This document shows, in pieces, positions 34,537 to 41,465 of a stretch of DNA of 64,000 bases. Within the stretch, counting starts at the first letter, position 1. Each line of letters begins with the position of its first letter. Position numbers and translations under genes: made by a program. The stretch is from Demequina salsinemoris. Lineage in GTDB: Bacteria > Actinomycetota > Actinomycetes > Actinomycetales > Demequinaceae. The stretch covers positions 1 through 64,000 of the forward strand of contig NZ_BBQZ01000006.1 in the NCBI RefSeq assembly GCF_000974805.1, read 5' to 3'. The notes beneath the pieces are model-generated. The model saw nothing but the letters and a program-made list of their open reading frames with translations. It was not told where the DNA came from and did not search any database.

Positions 34537-34941
34537 CTACTTTCCAATCGTCAGTGCGGTGGTGTACATCTCCTTGGCCCGATCGACCACGGCGGCGTTG
34601 GCCTGGAAGCCGCGCTGCGCCATGATCAGCTGGGTCATCTGGCTCGTCATGTCGATGTCGGGGTAGCGCACGTAGCCCTCCTCGTCGGCGAGGGGGTTGG
34701 TGGGCTCGTAGACCATGCGGCCCTCGGCGTCGCCGTAGGCGGCGCCCGCGACGTAGACGCCGCCGCTGTCGCCGCCCTGGTTGTCCATGGACGAGGCGAT
34801 GACGTAGCGCGCCTGGAAGGCGTCCTCATCGGTCGAGCGCACGGTGTTGACGTTCGCGAGGTTGTCCGAGACGGCGTCAAGCCACTTCCGGTACACGTTC
34901 ATGCCGGAGCCGGCGATGCCGATCGCTGCGAAGGTACCCAT
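34537..34941 (-). CDS. flgC: Flagellar proximal rod protein FlgC
   Basis: A 134-residue rod protein with FAAIGIAGSGMNVYRKWLDAVSDNLANVNT at the N-terminus and the VRYPDIDMTSQMTQLIMAQRGFQAN axial motif at the C-terminus. The start shares one base with the flgB stop. Confidence 0.95.
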   Translation of the reverse strand: MGTFAAIGIAGSGMNVYRKWLDAVSDNLANVNTVRSTDEDAFQARYVIASSMDNQGGDSGGVYVAGAAYGDAEGRMVYEPTNPLADEEGYVRYPDIDMTSQMTQLIMAQRGFQANAAVVDRAKEMYTTALTIGK

Positions 34942-35282
34942 CAGGCGTTCCCGATCGCCGAGCGGAGCGACTTGAACTCGGAGTTCATCGCCTGGGTCGC
35001 GACCTGATAGCGCAGGTTCGTGTCGATGTTGGAGATCGTCTCGGTGTCGAGGTTGACGTTGTTGCCGTCCTCGCGCGTCGGCTCGATCGAGAGTCCGACC
35101 GTGGCGGTCACGTCACCGGAGCCGCTCGCGACGGCGCTCTTCAGCGCGTCCTCGAACTGGACCTTGCGCGCCTGGAAGTTCGGCGTCTGCACATTGGCGA
35201 TGTTGTCCGCGGTGGTGCGCTGGCGGAGCGAGAGCGCGTCGAGCGCTGAGGACATCGCATGAAAGCTGACGGAGCCGAACAT
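34941..35282 (-). CDS. flgB: Flagellar proximal rod protein FlgB
   Basis: A 113-residue rod protein (MFGSVSFHAMSSALDALSLR, then NIANVQTPNFQARKVQFEDAL). ATG 35282 is used here, but GTG 35288, two codons earlier, is better spaced from AGAGGGGA and may be the true start. It opens the long flgB-flgE transcription unit; a sigma-28-like TCAA-N15-ACGATGG lies about 100 nt upstream. Confidence 0.92.
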   Translation of the reverse strand: MFGSVSFHAMSSALDALSLRQRTTADNIANVQTPNFQARKVQFEDALKSAVASGSGDVTATVGLSIEPTREDGNNVNLDTETISNIDTNLRYQVATQAMNSEFKSLRSAIGNA

Positions 35283-35482
35283 AGGCACGGATCCCCTCTC
35301 AATGGTTCGGGTGGGGAGGCCGATCCGTGGCCAGGTCATCGAGCGATCCGTGCTCGAGTGCTCCATCGTCCGGGCCCCGGCCGGTTGAAGGGTTTGCGCG
35401 AGGAAATTCGGCGCCGAGTGACGAAGTTCACGCGCGCCGCACGCGTTGTCAGGATCGACATCGTGCTGCGCGCCCTCACGCG

Positions 35483-35516
35483 AGGAGGCCAGGAGAGCGT
35501 GCTCTCCTGGCCTCCT
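35483..35516 (-). terminator. Perfect 15-bp hairpin before flgB
   Basis: aggaggccaggagag (35483-35497) pairs perfectly with 35502-35516 around a 4-nt loop. It lies about 45 nt after the stop of the 204-residue gene and should end that transcript; flgB then starts a new one. Confidence 0.8.
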
Positions 35517-35561
35517 GGGCGTCGCGCGCGCGGCGCCTCCCGCATCGTCCCCGTGAGGCGG

Positions 35562-36176
35562 TCAGGCCTCGACGTTGATGAGCAGGCCGTCCTCGGCGTA
35601 CGAGGGGATGCTCCCCGCGGACGCGGACGATGCCTGGGCGGCCTGGAGCAGGTCGGCGAGGCTCGAGCCGGACTTGAGCTCGGTGACGAGCGTGTCGGTG
35701 TCCATGTCGAGCGCCGCCGCGATCGAGCTCAGCGCATCCTGCTGCGCCGTCGTGAGTGACTCGCCGAGCGCGCCGGTCGATCCGGGCGGCGGCATGGACC
35801 CGCCCGGGCCGCCGAGGCCGGTCTGATTCACGAGGTTCGCGATCATCTCGTCGAAGTTGTCGGCGGACTGCATGTCCTCGGGGGCGCCGGCCGCGAGCGC
35901 CGCGGTCAGGTCGTCGACCGAGACGCCCTGCTCCTCAGCGAGGTCGGCGAGGCTCGAGCCGTCCTCGAGCGCGGAGATCACGTCGTCGACGTCCATCCCG
36001 AGCGCCTCGGCCGCGGTCTCGAGGTAGCCGCCCTCCTCTCCGGACGATGCCGGCGGAGGTGGCGGGGGCGGAGGCGCCTGGGCCCCCTGCGCTTGCGAGG
36101 TGGAGGACGTGGACTGCGAGGCGTAAAGCTCGGAGAGCGACAGCGCTCCCGAACCGACGGACGAGATCGACGACAT
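35562..36176 (-). CDS. Unknown 204-residue protein in the flagellar cluster
   Basis: I do not recognise this protein. The N-terminus is Ser/Gln-rich, followed by eight consecutive prolines (about 36-43). Two related helical units follow, each with the signature GSSLADL (EALGMDVDDVISALEDGSSLADLAEE and a copy near 160-185). A Gly/Pro linker separates them. It has no signal peptide or membrane helix. Helix-turn-helix units of the type xSLAxIAxxxGV occur in other actinobacterial and Bacillus proteins. It sits alone between the FliT-position gene and flgB with its own terminator, and may be an exported or regulatory flagellar component. Confidence 0.7.
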   Translation of the reverse strand: MSSISSVGSGALSLSELYASQSTSSTSQAQGAQAPPPPPPPPASSGEEGGYLETAAEALGMDVDDVISALEDGSSLADLAEEQGVSVDDLTAALAAGAPEDMQSADNFDEMIANLVNQTGLGGPGGSMPPPGSTGALGESLTTAQQDALSSIAAALDMDTDTLVTELKSGSSLADLLQAAQASSASAGSIPSYAEDGLLINVEA

Positions 36177-36474
36177 GGGCCCTTCCTTCGTTCAACGGGA
36201 CGGCATGGCCGCCGGCTCCGACGCGTGTCGGCTCCCGGCGGAGCACGCACGCGCAGGTCGACCGGCGGGGCCGATGCTTCACCTTGCGCGAAGAGTGCTC
36301 ACGGGCCACATCGTCGCGACGCGAGGGTGAGAAAGGGATCTGCGGGAGTTCTCAGCGAACTCCCAGCATCGAGTGCCAGATTCCCGGCGAGGCGGGGAAT
36401 GGACGATGCGGTGCGAGCCGGCGACGAGGGGTGCCGGGCGCGCGGCGCGGGTGGCCAGCGCGGGTCGGCGCTGG
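36177..36474. other. Leader and promoter region of the 204-residue gene
   Basis: These 298 nt hold the ribosome site (GGAAGG) of the 204-residue gene, its unmapped promoter, and one GGACGATGCG copy at 36401 near the end of the FliT-position gene. No other feature is seen. Confidence 0.5.
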
Positions 36475-36798
36475 TCAGGCGGGAAGGTCGATGTAGACCG
36501 GTCGCGCCGCCTGCTCGGCCTTCATCCGCATGACCGCCCTGTGCTCGCGACGCGAGGCGCGTGCGGCATCGGCGAGCTGCTCCGACACCTCGATCTGGCG
36601 GGCGAGCAGCGTGCGCGCCCGCTCGATCATGCTCGCGGGCAGCGGCGGGAGCGGGGGAGGCGTCCATGGCTTGGCGCGCAGGGCCACGTCGCGGTGATTC
36701 GAGGCGAGGAGGCGCTCGGCCTCGGCGACGTCGATCTCAAGCTCCGCGAGCGTGCGCTCCCAGGCGTCGTGGAAGTCGACCTCGTCGCCGGTGCTCAT
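36475..36798 (-). CDS. Small helical protein in the FliT position
   Basis: A 107-residue helical protein coupled to fliS (ATG 36798 overlaps its stop). The N-terminal half (FHDAWERTLAELEIDVAEAERLLA) and C-terminal half (ASMIERARTLLARQIEVSEQLADAARASRR) could form a helical hairpin, separated by a proline-rich PWTPPPLPPLP. A fliD-fliS-x order suggests a FliT-like chaperone, but no FliT signature can be seen. Confidence 0.6.
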   Translation of the reverse strand: MSTGDEVDFHDAWERTLAELEIDVAEAERLLASNHRDVALRAKPWTPPPLPPLPASMIERARTLLARQIEVSEQLADAARASRREHRAVMRMKAEQAARPVYIDLPA

Positions 36799-37214
36799 GC
36801 GACGCCCAGGTCTCCGAGCACGCGCTCCGGCGAGGCCTCGGCGGCCTGACGGGCCGCCTTCTCCCACGCCTCGTGCAGCGGGGCCACGATCGCGGCGCAG
36901 GCCGCGACCTTGTCGGCGTCCCCGGCGATGTTGGCCTCGACGAGCGATGTCGTGAGGTACGTGTAGAGCGACATGAGCTGCTGGCCGCCCTCCCACGCGT
37001 CCACGTCGAGCGTGTTCGCGAGCTCCATCACGATGTCCTGCGCGTGGATGAGCTGGGTGTTGGCCTGGTCGCGCCGTCCCTCGCGCAGGGCGAGCTCGCC
37101 GCGCTCGAGGTCGCGCATCAGGCGGTCGTACAGCATGACCAGGAGGGTCGACGGGCTGGCCGTCGTGACGGCGCTGTCGACGTAGCGGTTGCGGGCGGCC
37201 GCGTATCCGTTCAT
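36795..37214 (-). CDS. fliS: Flagellin export chaperone FliS
   Basis: A 139-residue four-helix chaperone that keeps flagellin unfolded before export. The N-terminus (YAAARNRYVDSAVTTASPSTLLVMLYDRLMRDLERG) is characteristic. It lies 11 nt after fliD. FliS may also take part in FliW-CsrA control of flagellin. Confidence 0.95.
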   Translation of the reverse strand: MNGYAAARNRYVDSAVTTASPSTLLVMLYDRLMRDLERGELALREGRRDQANTQLIHAQDIVMELANTLDVDAWEGGQQLMSLYTYLTTSLVEANIAGDADKVAACAAIVAPLHEAWEKAARQAAEASPERVLGDLGVA

Positions 37215-37225
37215 GGGCGTGGCTC

Positions 37226-38611
37226 CTAGCTGTCGCTCGACGTCGAGAGCGACGAGATCATCTGCTCGATGTAGCTCTGCTGGGACTGGAGGGTGGCCAG
37301 GGCGGTCTCCATCGCGGTGAACTTCTGCTGCAGGACCTCCTCGCGCTTGGCGAGGCGATCGTCCCAGTCGGAGATCTTGTCCGTGTAGTCGTCGATCTTG
37401 GACTGCTCGCTGGTGATCTTGAGCGAGAGCGCGCCGGTCTTCGAGTCCGAGTACGACTCCGCGGCGGTCTGCAGGCGCTCGGCGAGGGCCTGCATGAACG
37501 TGGCCGTGCCGTCGGGGTCGGAGGTGAGAGCGTCGGCGAACGTGTCGGCGTCGAAGGTGAACGTGCCGTCCTCGCTGATCTCGATCCCGTACTGCGCGGG
37601 AGAGACGCCGTTGATCGCGTAGTAGCCGGCCTGGGAGATGGCCAGCTTGAGCGAACGGATGGTGGAGTCGCCGCCGAGCACACCCGCCGTGACGATGCTG
37701 TCACCGGAGGAGTTCTCGCCCTCGCCTGACTTCGTGTACTTCGTGATGTCGGCGAGGATCGCGTTGAGGTTCGTGACGAGGTCCTCGGCGAGGCTCGAGA
37801 CGGACTCCGCGTTGGCGGCCACCGACACCGTCACCGACTCCCCCGCCGTGGCGGTGGATGACAGCGTGACGTCGACGCCCGTCATGAGGTCGGAGAAGGT
37901 GTTCGACGACTGGGTGTACGTGGTCGCCGCGGCCGTGCCCGCGTACAGGGTGATGCTCGCGTCCGCGGCGGTGGTGACGACGGTCGAGTCGAGGCGCGTG
38001 GCGGTGCCGCCCTCGATCGCGGCCTGGTCGCCCTCGTAGAGCGCGAAGGAGCCGTCGGTGCCGGTGTCCTCCGAGGTGAACTGGAGCCGATACGTCGGGC
38101 TCGCCCCGCCCGAGACCTGGACGGTCGTCGCGGTCACGCCCGCGTCGGACGCGTTGATCGCGGCGGCCATGTCGGCGAGGCTGTTGGAGGCGGGCGTGAT
38201 GGTGACGTACGAGCCGTCGTTCTTGAGGAAGGTGAGCGTCGGCGGGTTCTCGGCGACCAGGTCCGCGCCGGTGAGCGCCGCTGCCGTCAGCGACACCTGG
38301 GAGGTGGCGACGGCGTCGACGGTGAAGGTGAGGGTGCCGGCGGAGGCGGTGGAGTCCGTCGACACGGAGACGCCGTCGGAGGACGAGGTCCCCGTGAAGC
38401 TGGACCAGCTCGTGGGATCCGCGGCGGTCTTGGCGGCGGTGGCGAGCGCTGCGGTCTTGGTGTTGATCGACTGGAGCGCCTCGAGCACGTCCTCGGCGTC
38501 GCTCTTCTTGGTCTCGAGCAGCGCCTGCGGCTGCGCCTCGATCTGCATGAGCGCGGTGATGATCGACGTCGTGTCGAGCCCCGAGATGATTCCGTCGATG
38601 CCGAGGGTCAT
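37226..38611 (-). CDS. fliD: Flagellar filament cap protein FliD
   Basis: A 461-residue cap protein with the family start IDGIISGLDTTSIITALMQIEAQP, Ser/Thr/Ala-rich outer domains, and a C-terminal coiled coil (KITSEQSKIDDYTDKISDWDDRLAKREEVLQQKFTAME in outline). It is exported via the flagellar apparatus. It starts a transcript after the fliC terminators. Confidence 0.95.
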   Translation of the reverse strand: MTLGIDGIISGLDTTSIITALMQIEAQPQALLETKKSDAEDVLEALQSINTKTAALATAAKTAADPTSWSSFTGTSSSDGVSVSTDSTASAGTLTFTVDAVATSQVSLTAAALTGADLVAENPPTLTFLKNDGSYVTITPASNSLADMAAAINASDAGVTATTVQVSGGASPTYRLQFTSEDTGTDGSFALYEGDQAAIEGGTATRLDSTVVTTAADASITLYAGTAAATTYTQSSNTFSDLMTGVDVTLSSTATAGESVTVSVAANAESVSSLAEDLVTNLNAILADITKYTKSGEGENSSGDSIVTAGVLGGDSTIRSLKLAISQAGYYAINGVSPAQYGIEISEDGTFTFDADTFADALTSDPDGTATFMQALAERLQTAAESYSDSKTGALSLKITSEQSKIDDYTDKISDWDDRLAKREEVLQQKFTAMETALATLQSQQSYIEQMISSLSTSSDS

Positions 38612-38663
38612 GATCGCCCGCCTTCCATGATCGTGCAGTCAGTTGCGTCAGCAGTACGCCGAC

Positions 38664-38698
38664 AGCGCCGGTCCGGCTGGTGAGAGCCGGACCGACGC
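38664..38698 (-). terminator. Second hairpin downstream of fliC
   Basis: ggtccggct pairs with agccggacc around a 6-nt loop, with flanking agcg/cgct. It lies after the main fliC terminator and before fliD and probably reinforces it. Confidence 0.55.
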
Positions 38699-38715
38699 TG
38701 TGCGGCGAACCGGTG

Positions 38716-38744
38716 GGCCGCCCCTGACCGGACCAGGGGCGGCC
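38716..38744 (-). terminator. fliC terminator
   Basis: ggccgcccctg (38716-38726) and caggggcggcc (38734-38744) form a perfect 11-bp stem 8 nt after the flagellin stop. It fits a strong, isolated flagellin transcript. Confidence 0.8.
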
Positions 38745-38752
38745 TTCCGGAA

Positions 38753-39556
38753 TTACTGCAGGAGCGAGAGGACGCCCTGCGGGATGGACTTCGCCTGCGC
38801 GAGCATCGCGGTGCCGGCCTGCGAGAGGATCTGAGCCGACGTGAAGTCGACCATCTCCGACGCCATGTCGGTGTCGCGGATGCGGCTCTCCGACGCGGTC
38901 AGGTTCTCGATCTCGACGTTGACGTTCGAGATGGTGTGCTCGAAGCGGTTCTGGATCGCACCGAGGGCACCACGCTGGGTGGAGATCTCGGTGACGGCCG
39001 CCTGGAGCGTGTCCGAGTCGGTGATGTCGATCGCGGACATGGCGGTACCGGCGGTGAAGTCGGCGAGCGCGGTCGCGGAGTCGATCGAGATGACGTCCGA
39101 GCTCGAGTAGCCGGTCTGGAAGTCGAGGTCGGCGGCAGCACCGAACAGGGTCACACCGTTGAACGTGGTGTTGTCCTTGATTCGCGTGATCTCGGTCGAC
39201 AGCGCGTCGAACTCGGCCTGCAGGGCGGCCTGCGAGTCGGTGTTCTGCGTGCCGTTGTTGTACTGAACGGCGAGGTCGTTCATGCGCTGCAGCATGTCGG
39301 TGACCTCGGTCAGCGCACCTTCAGCGGTCTGCGCGACCGAGATGCCGTCCTGAGCGTTGCGGACGGCGACCGTCAGGCCACCGATCTGCGAGCGCAGGCC
39401 CTCCGAGATGGAGAGGCCGGCAGCGTCGTCCGCCGCCTTGTTGATGCGGTAACCCGACGACAGCTTCTCGAGCGAGCTGTTGAGCGAGTTCTGCGTGGTG
39501 GAGAGGTTGCGGTAAGCGTTGAGCGCCGCGATGTTGTTGTTGACGGTGAGAGCCAT
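38753..39556 (-). CDS. fliC: Flagellin
   Basis: A 267-residue flagellin with intact D0/D1 ends (MALTVNNNIAALNAYRNLSTTQNSLNSSLEKLSSG; C-terminal SAQILSQAGTAMLAQAKSIPQGVLSLLQ) and a very small variable region, so the filament has little outer domain. It is the only flagellin gene in the window. It is transcribed alone between terminators and a sigma-28-like promoter; the leader carries two CsrA-type sites. GGAGGA is the ribosome site. Confidence 0.97.
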   Translation of the reverse strand: MALTVNNNIAALNAYRNLSTTQNSLNSSLEKLSSGYRINKAADDAAGLSISEGLRSQIGGLTVAVRNAQDGISVAQTAEGALTEVTDMLQRMNDLAVQYNNGTQNTDSQAALQAEFDALSTEITRIKDNTTFNGVTLFGAAADLDFQTGYSSSDVISIDSATALADFTAGTAMSAIDITDSDTLQAAVTEISTQRGALGAIQNRFEHTISNVNVEIENLTASESRIRDTDMASEMVDFTSAQILSQAGTAMLAQAKSIPQGVLSLLQ

Positions 39557-39563
39557 GATGTTT

Positions 39564-39572
39564 TCCTCCGTG
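39564..39572 (-). promoter_or_regulatory. CsrA-type site overlapping the fliC ribosome site
   Basis: CACGGAGGA overlaps the Shine-Dalgarno sequence 5-15 nt before the flagellin ATG. CsrA bound here would block ribosomes. It pairs with the hairpin site about 30 nt upstream. Confidence 0.55.
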
Positions 39573-39587
39573 AATGTCGGCTCGGAC

Positions 39588-39609
39588 GTGACCCCATCCG
39601 TGGGTTCAC
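39588..39609 (-). promoter_or_regulatory. CsrA-type hairpin in fliC leader
   Basis: GTG(A)ACCC pairs with GGGTCAC to expose the loop ACGGATG, which matches the core of the CsrA target (ANGGA in a hairpin loop). It lies between the sigma-28-like promoter and the ribosome site. Confidence 0.6.
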
Positions 39610-39616
39610 GCTGTCC

Positions 39617-39643
39617 CTATCGGGTCTTGCCGGGGTTTGTTGA
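39617..39643 (-). promoter_or_regulatory. Sigma-28-type promoter of fliC
   Basis: TCAA (39640-39643) and CCCGATAG (39617-39624) are separated by 15 nt, close to the FliA/WhiG pattern TAAA-N14/15-GCCGATAA. It lies about 60 nt before the ATG. Confidence 0.6.
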
Positions 39644-39705
39644 GTTGTTCTGCAACCCGATTCGGGTTTCTTTCGAGTTCGCTCCCGCGAGCCCGAGAAG
39701 TCTGG

Positions 39706-40554
39706 TCAGGACGCGGCGCGGATGCCGGTCATCGCGTCGAGCGAGGGGGCGACCGCGGCGGCGCCGCGCGTCTCGGCGGCCCTCGCCGCGATCGCTGCGT
39801 AGTAGGCCTTGCGGCGGCGCTCGGCGACACCCTCGGCCGGGTCGACGACCGGCGCCTGGTCCTGCTCGAGGTTGGCGTTGAGCCCCTCCTTGAGCAGCGC
39901 GAGCGCCTCCGTGCGGAGCTGGCTGATGCGCGAGCGGGTGACGCCCATCTCCTCGGCGAGCTCGAGCACGGGACGGTCGTGGAAGAACAGCTGCTCGACG
40001 ACGTAGCGGAGCTTGTCAGGCAGGCACGCGATACCGGCGTGCAGGTACTGCACGCGCTCGGCGCCGACGATCGCGTCGAGCGGGCCGGCGCCCTGCTCCA
40101 CGACCATGTCGGCCACGGCGCCGTCGAACGCGTCGGACGAGAGGACGCGCGTCTCGCCATCCACGCGGGCGGCCTCGACCTCGTCGACCGAGACGCCGAG
40201 CGCCTGGGCGATCTCCACACGGGTGGGCGTGCGGCCGAGCTGGGCGGACAGCTTCTCGGCGGCCTCCGACGTCTCGCGGGCCCGGCGGCGGGCGCCGCGG
40301 GAGACCCAGTCCATCGAGCGCAGCTCGTCGACCAGCGCGCCGCGGATGCGGAGCGAGGCGTAGCGGGCGAAGGGGACGCCCTTGGACTCGTCGAAGGAAC
40401 GCGCGGCGCGAACCAGCGCGAGGGCTCCGGCCGACATGAGGTCGGCGCGGGCGACGTGGGACGGGACCCGGGCGAGGACCTCGTTGACGTTGTAGCCGAT
40501 CAGCGCGAGGTTCTCCTCCACCAGGGCATTGGAGGCGAGGTGCTGTGCGTTCAT
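39706..40554 (-). CDS. RNA polymerase sigma factor, FliA/WhiG (sigma-28) type
   Basis: A 282-residue sigma factor. Region 2 has DLMSAGALALVRAARSFDESKGVPFARYASLRIRGALVDELR, region 3 follows (TPTRVEIAQALGVSVDEVEAAR), and region 4 has the helix-turn-helix LELAEEMGVTRSRISQLRTEAL. It should direct late flagellar genes. ATG 40554 is chosen because a TTGACG-N17-AATATT promoter ends 6 nt upstream, predicting a leaderless mRNA; there is no ribosome site. An extra C-terminal Ala/Glu tail of about 50 residues is present. Confidence 0.92.
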   Translation of the reverse strand: MNAQHLASNALVEENLALIGYNVNEVLARVPSHVARADLMSAGALALVRAARSFDESKGVPFARYASLRIRGALVDELRSMDWVSRGARRRARETSEAAEKLSAQLGRTPTRVEIAQALGVSVDEVEAARVDGETRVLSSDAFDGAVADMVVEQGAGPLDAIVGAERVQYLHAGIACLPDKLRYVVEQLFFHDRPVLELAEEMGVTRSRISQLRTEALALLKEGLNANLEQDQAPVVDPAEGVAERRRKAYYAAIAARAAETRGAAAVAPSLDAMTGIRAAS

Positions 40555-40560
40555 GGCCGG

Positions 40561-40589
40561 AATATTGACACCCGAGGCACCCACGTCAA
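40561..40589 (-). promoter_or_regulatory. Promoter of the sigma-28 gene with overlapping inverted repeat
   Basis: TTGACG (40584-40589) and AATATT (40561-40566) are 17 nt apart. ATATTGAC (40562-40569) and GTCAATAT (40585-40592) form a perfect 8-bp inverted repeat over the same bases, so a dimeric regulator or simple promoter symmetry is possible. The -10 ends 6 nt before the ATG. Confidence 0.65.
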
Positions 40590-40619
40590 TATGAGGACGG
40601 TCACACACGGAAGTGAGAA

Positions 40620-40710
40620 CGGACATTCACGGACATCGACCCGACCCAGGGATGTCCGATTCGCCTAGTGTTCGCTGTGGCGGATGCCATACGCCACCCA
40701 CGGGTGTCCG
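40620..40710. repeat. Four CGGACAT-type sites
   Basis: CGGACAT occurs at 40620-40626 and 40630-40636 (10-bp spacing) and inverted at 40652-40658, with a one-base variant (GTGTCCG) at 40704-40710. They lie 65-155 nt upstream of the sigma-28 ATG and could bind an activator or repressor. Confidence 0.5.
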
Positions 40711-40980
40711 TTTCTGAGCGACGCGCCGGAATTCTCAGAATTTGCTGTGTGAAGGTCGTCACACGCCTCGAACCAGGGGCGAGATCGGCCCTTCAGGGCT
40801 GTGGCGCGCGTCACTCCGAGCGTCCGGACGCACCGTTTCCGATACTGGGGGCAGGTCCTTGACGGATCTGGTTCACATCCGCGAGGTTTCGGACGATAGA
40901 CACTCCAGAAGGGCCCACCGGCCCATGACGATGCGCCGACCGAGGCCCGACCCCCGGGCAGTCGGTCAGTAAGGAGCCTC

Positions 40981-41463
40981 ATGTCCCTCGACGAGCTGTC
41001 CACGATCCTGTGGCGCGAGCGCGAGCTGCTCGAGACCCTGCTCTACCGCCTGGAGACCGAGGAGCTCATCCTCGCCGGCGGCCGGAGCCGCTGGGTCGGT
41101 CGCGCCTCGCGCGAGGTCGAGGCCGTGGTCGATCAGATCAGGGCCACGGACCTCGCCCGCGCGGTCGAGGCTGACGACGCGACCCGCGAGGTCGGCCTCC
41201 CCGAGGGCTCGAGCCTGCTCGAGCTCGCGAAGGCCGCCCCGTCCCCGTGGGACGAGATCCTTCGCAGCCACCACATCGCGCTGACCGACATCACCTCCCA
41301 GATCGCGACGCTGAGCCGCCTGAACCGCGACCTGCTCGCCGCGTCCGTCAAGGCCACGGAGGAGGCGCTGCTCGGCATCAACAGCTCGATGCAGACCTAC
41401 ACCGACAAGGGCAGCCCGGCGCAGAAGGCCGACATGGCGTACCTGCTGGACGAGGCGCTCTGA
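40981..41463 (+). CDS. flgN: Flagellar export chaperone FlgN
   Basis: A 160-residue helical chaperone for FlgK and FlgL, directly upstream of both. It begins MSLDELSTILWRERELLETLLYRLETEELIL, and its C-terminal helix (ISSLSR-type region) ends with NSSMQTYTDKG, common in the family. AAGGAG lies 5 nt before the ATG. Confidence 0.88.
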   Translation: MSLDELSTILWRERELLETLLYRLETEELILAGGRSRWVGRASREVEAVVDQIRATDLARAVEADDATREVGLPEGSSLLELAKAAPSPWDEILRSHHIALTDITSQIATLSRLNRDLLAASVKATEEALLGINSSMQTYTDKGSPAQKADMAYLLDEAL

Positions 41464-41465
41464 TC

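Larger units (their letters stand above)
40555..40980. other. Divergent regulatory region between sigma-28 gene and flgN
   Basis: These 426 nt have no gene. They hold the sigma-28 promoter, an 8-bp inverted repeat (40562-40592), four CGGACA-type sites (40620-40710), a possible TTGACG at 40859, a GGACGATAG at 40890 that could be a flagellar -10, and the AAGGAG ribosome site of flgN. Confidence 0.6.
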
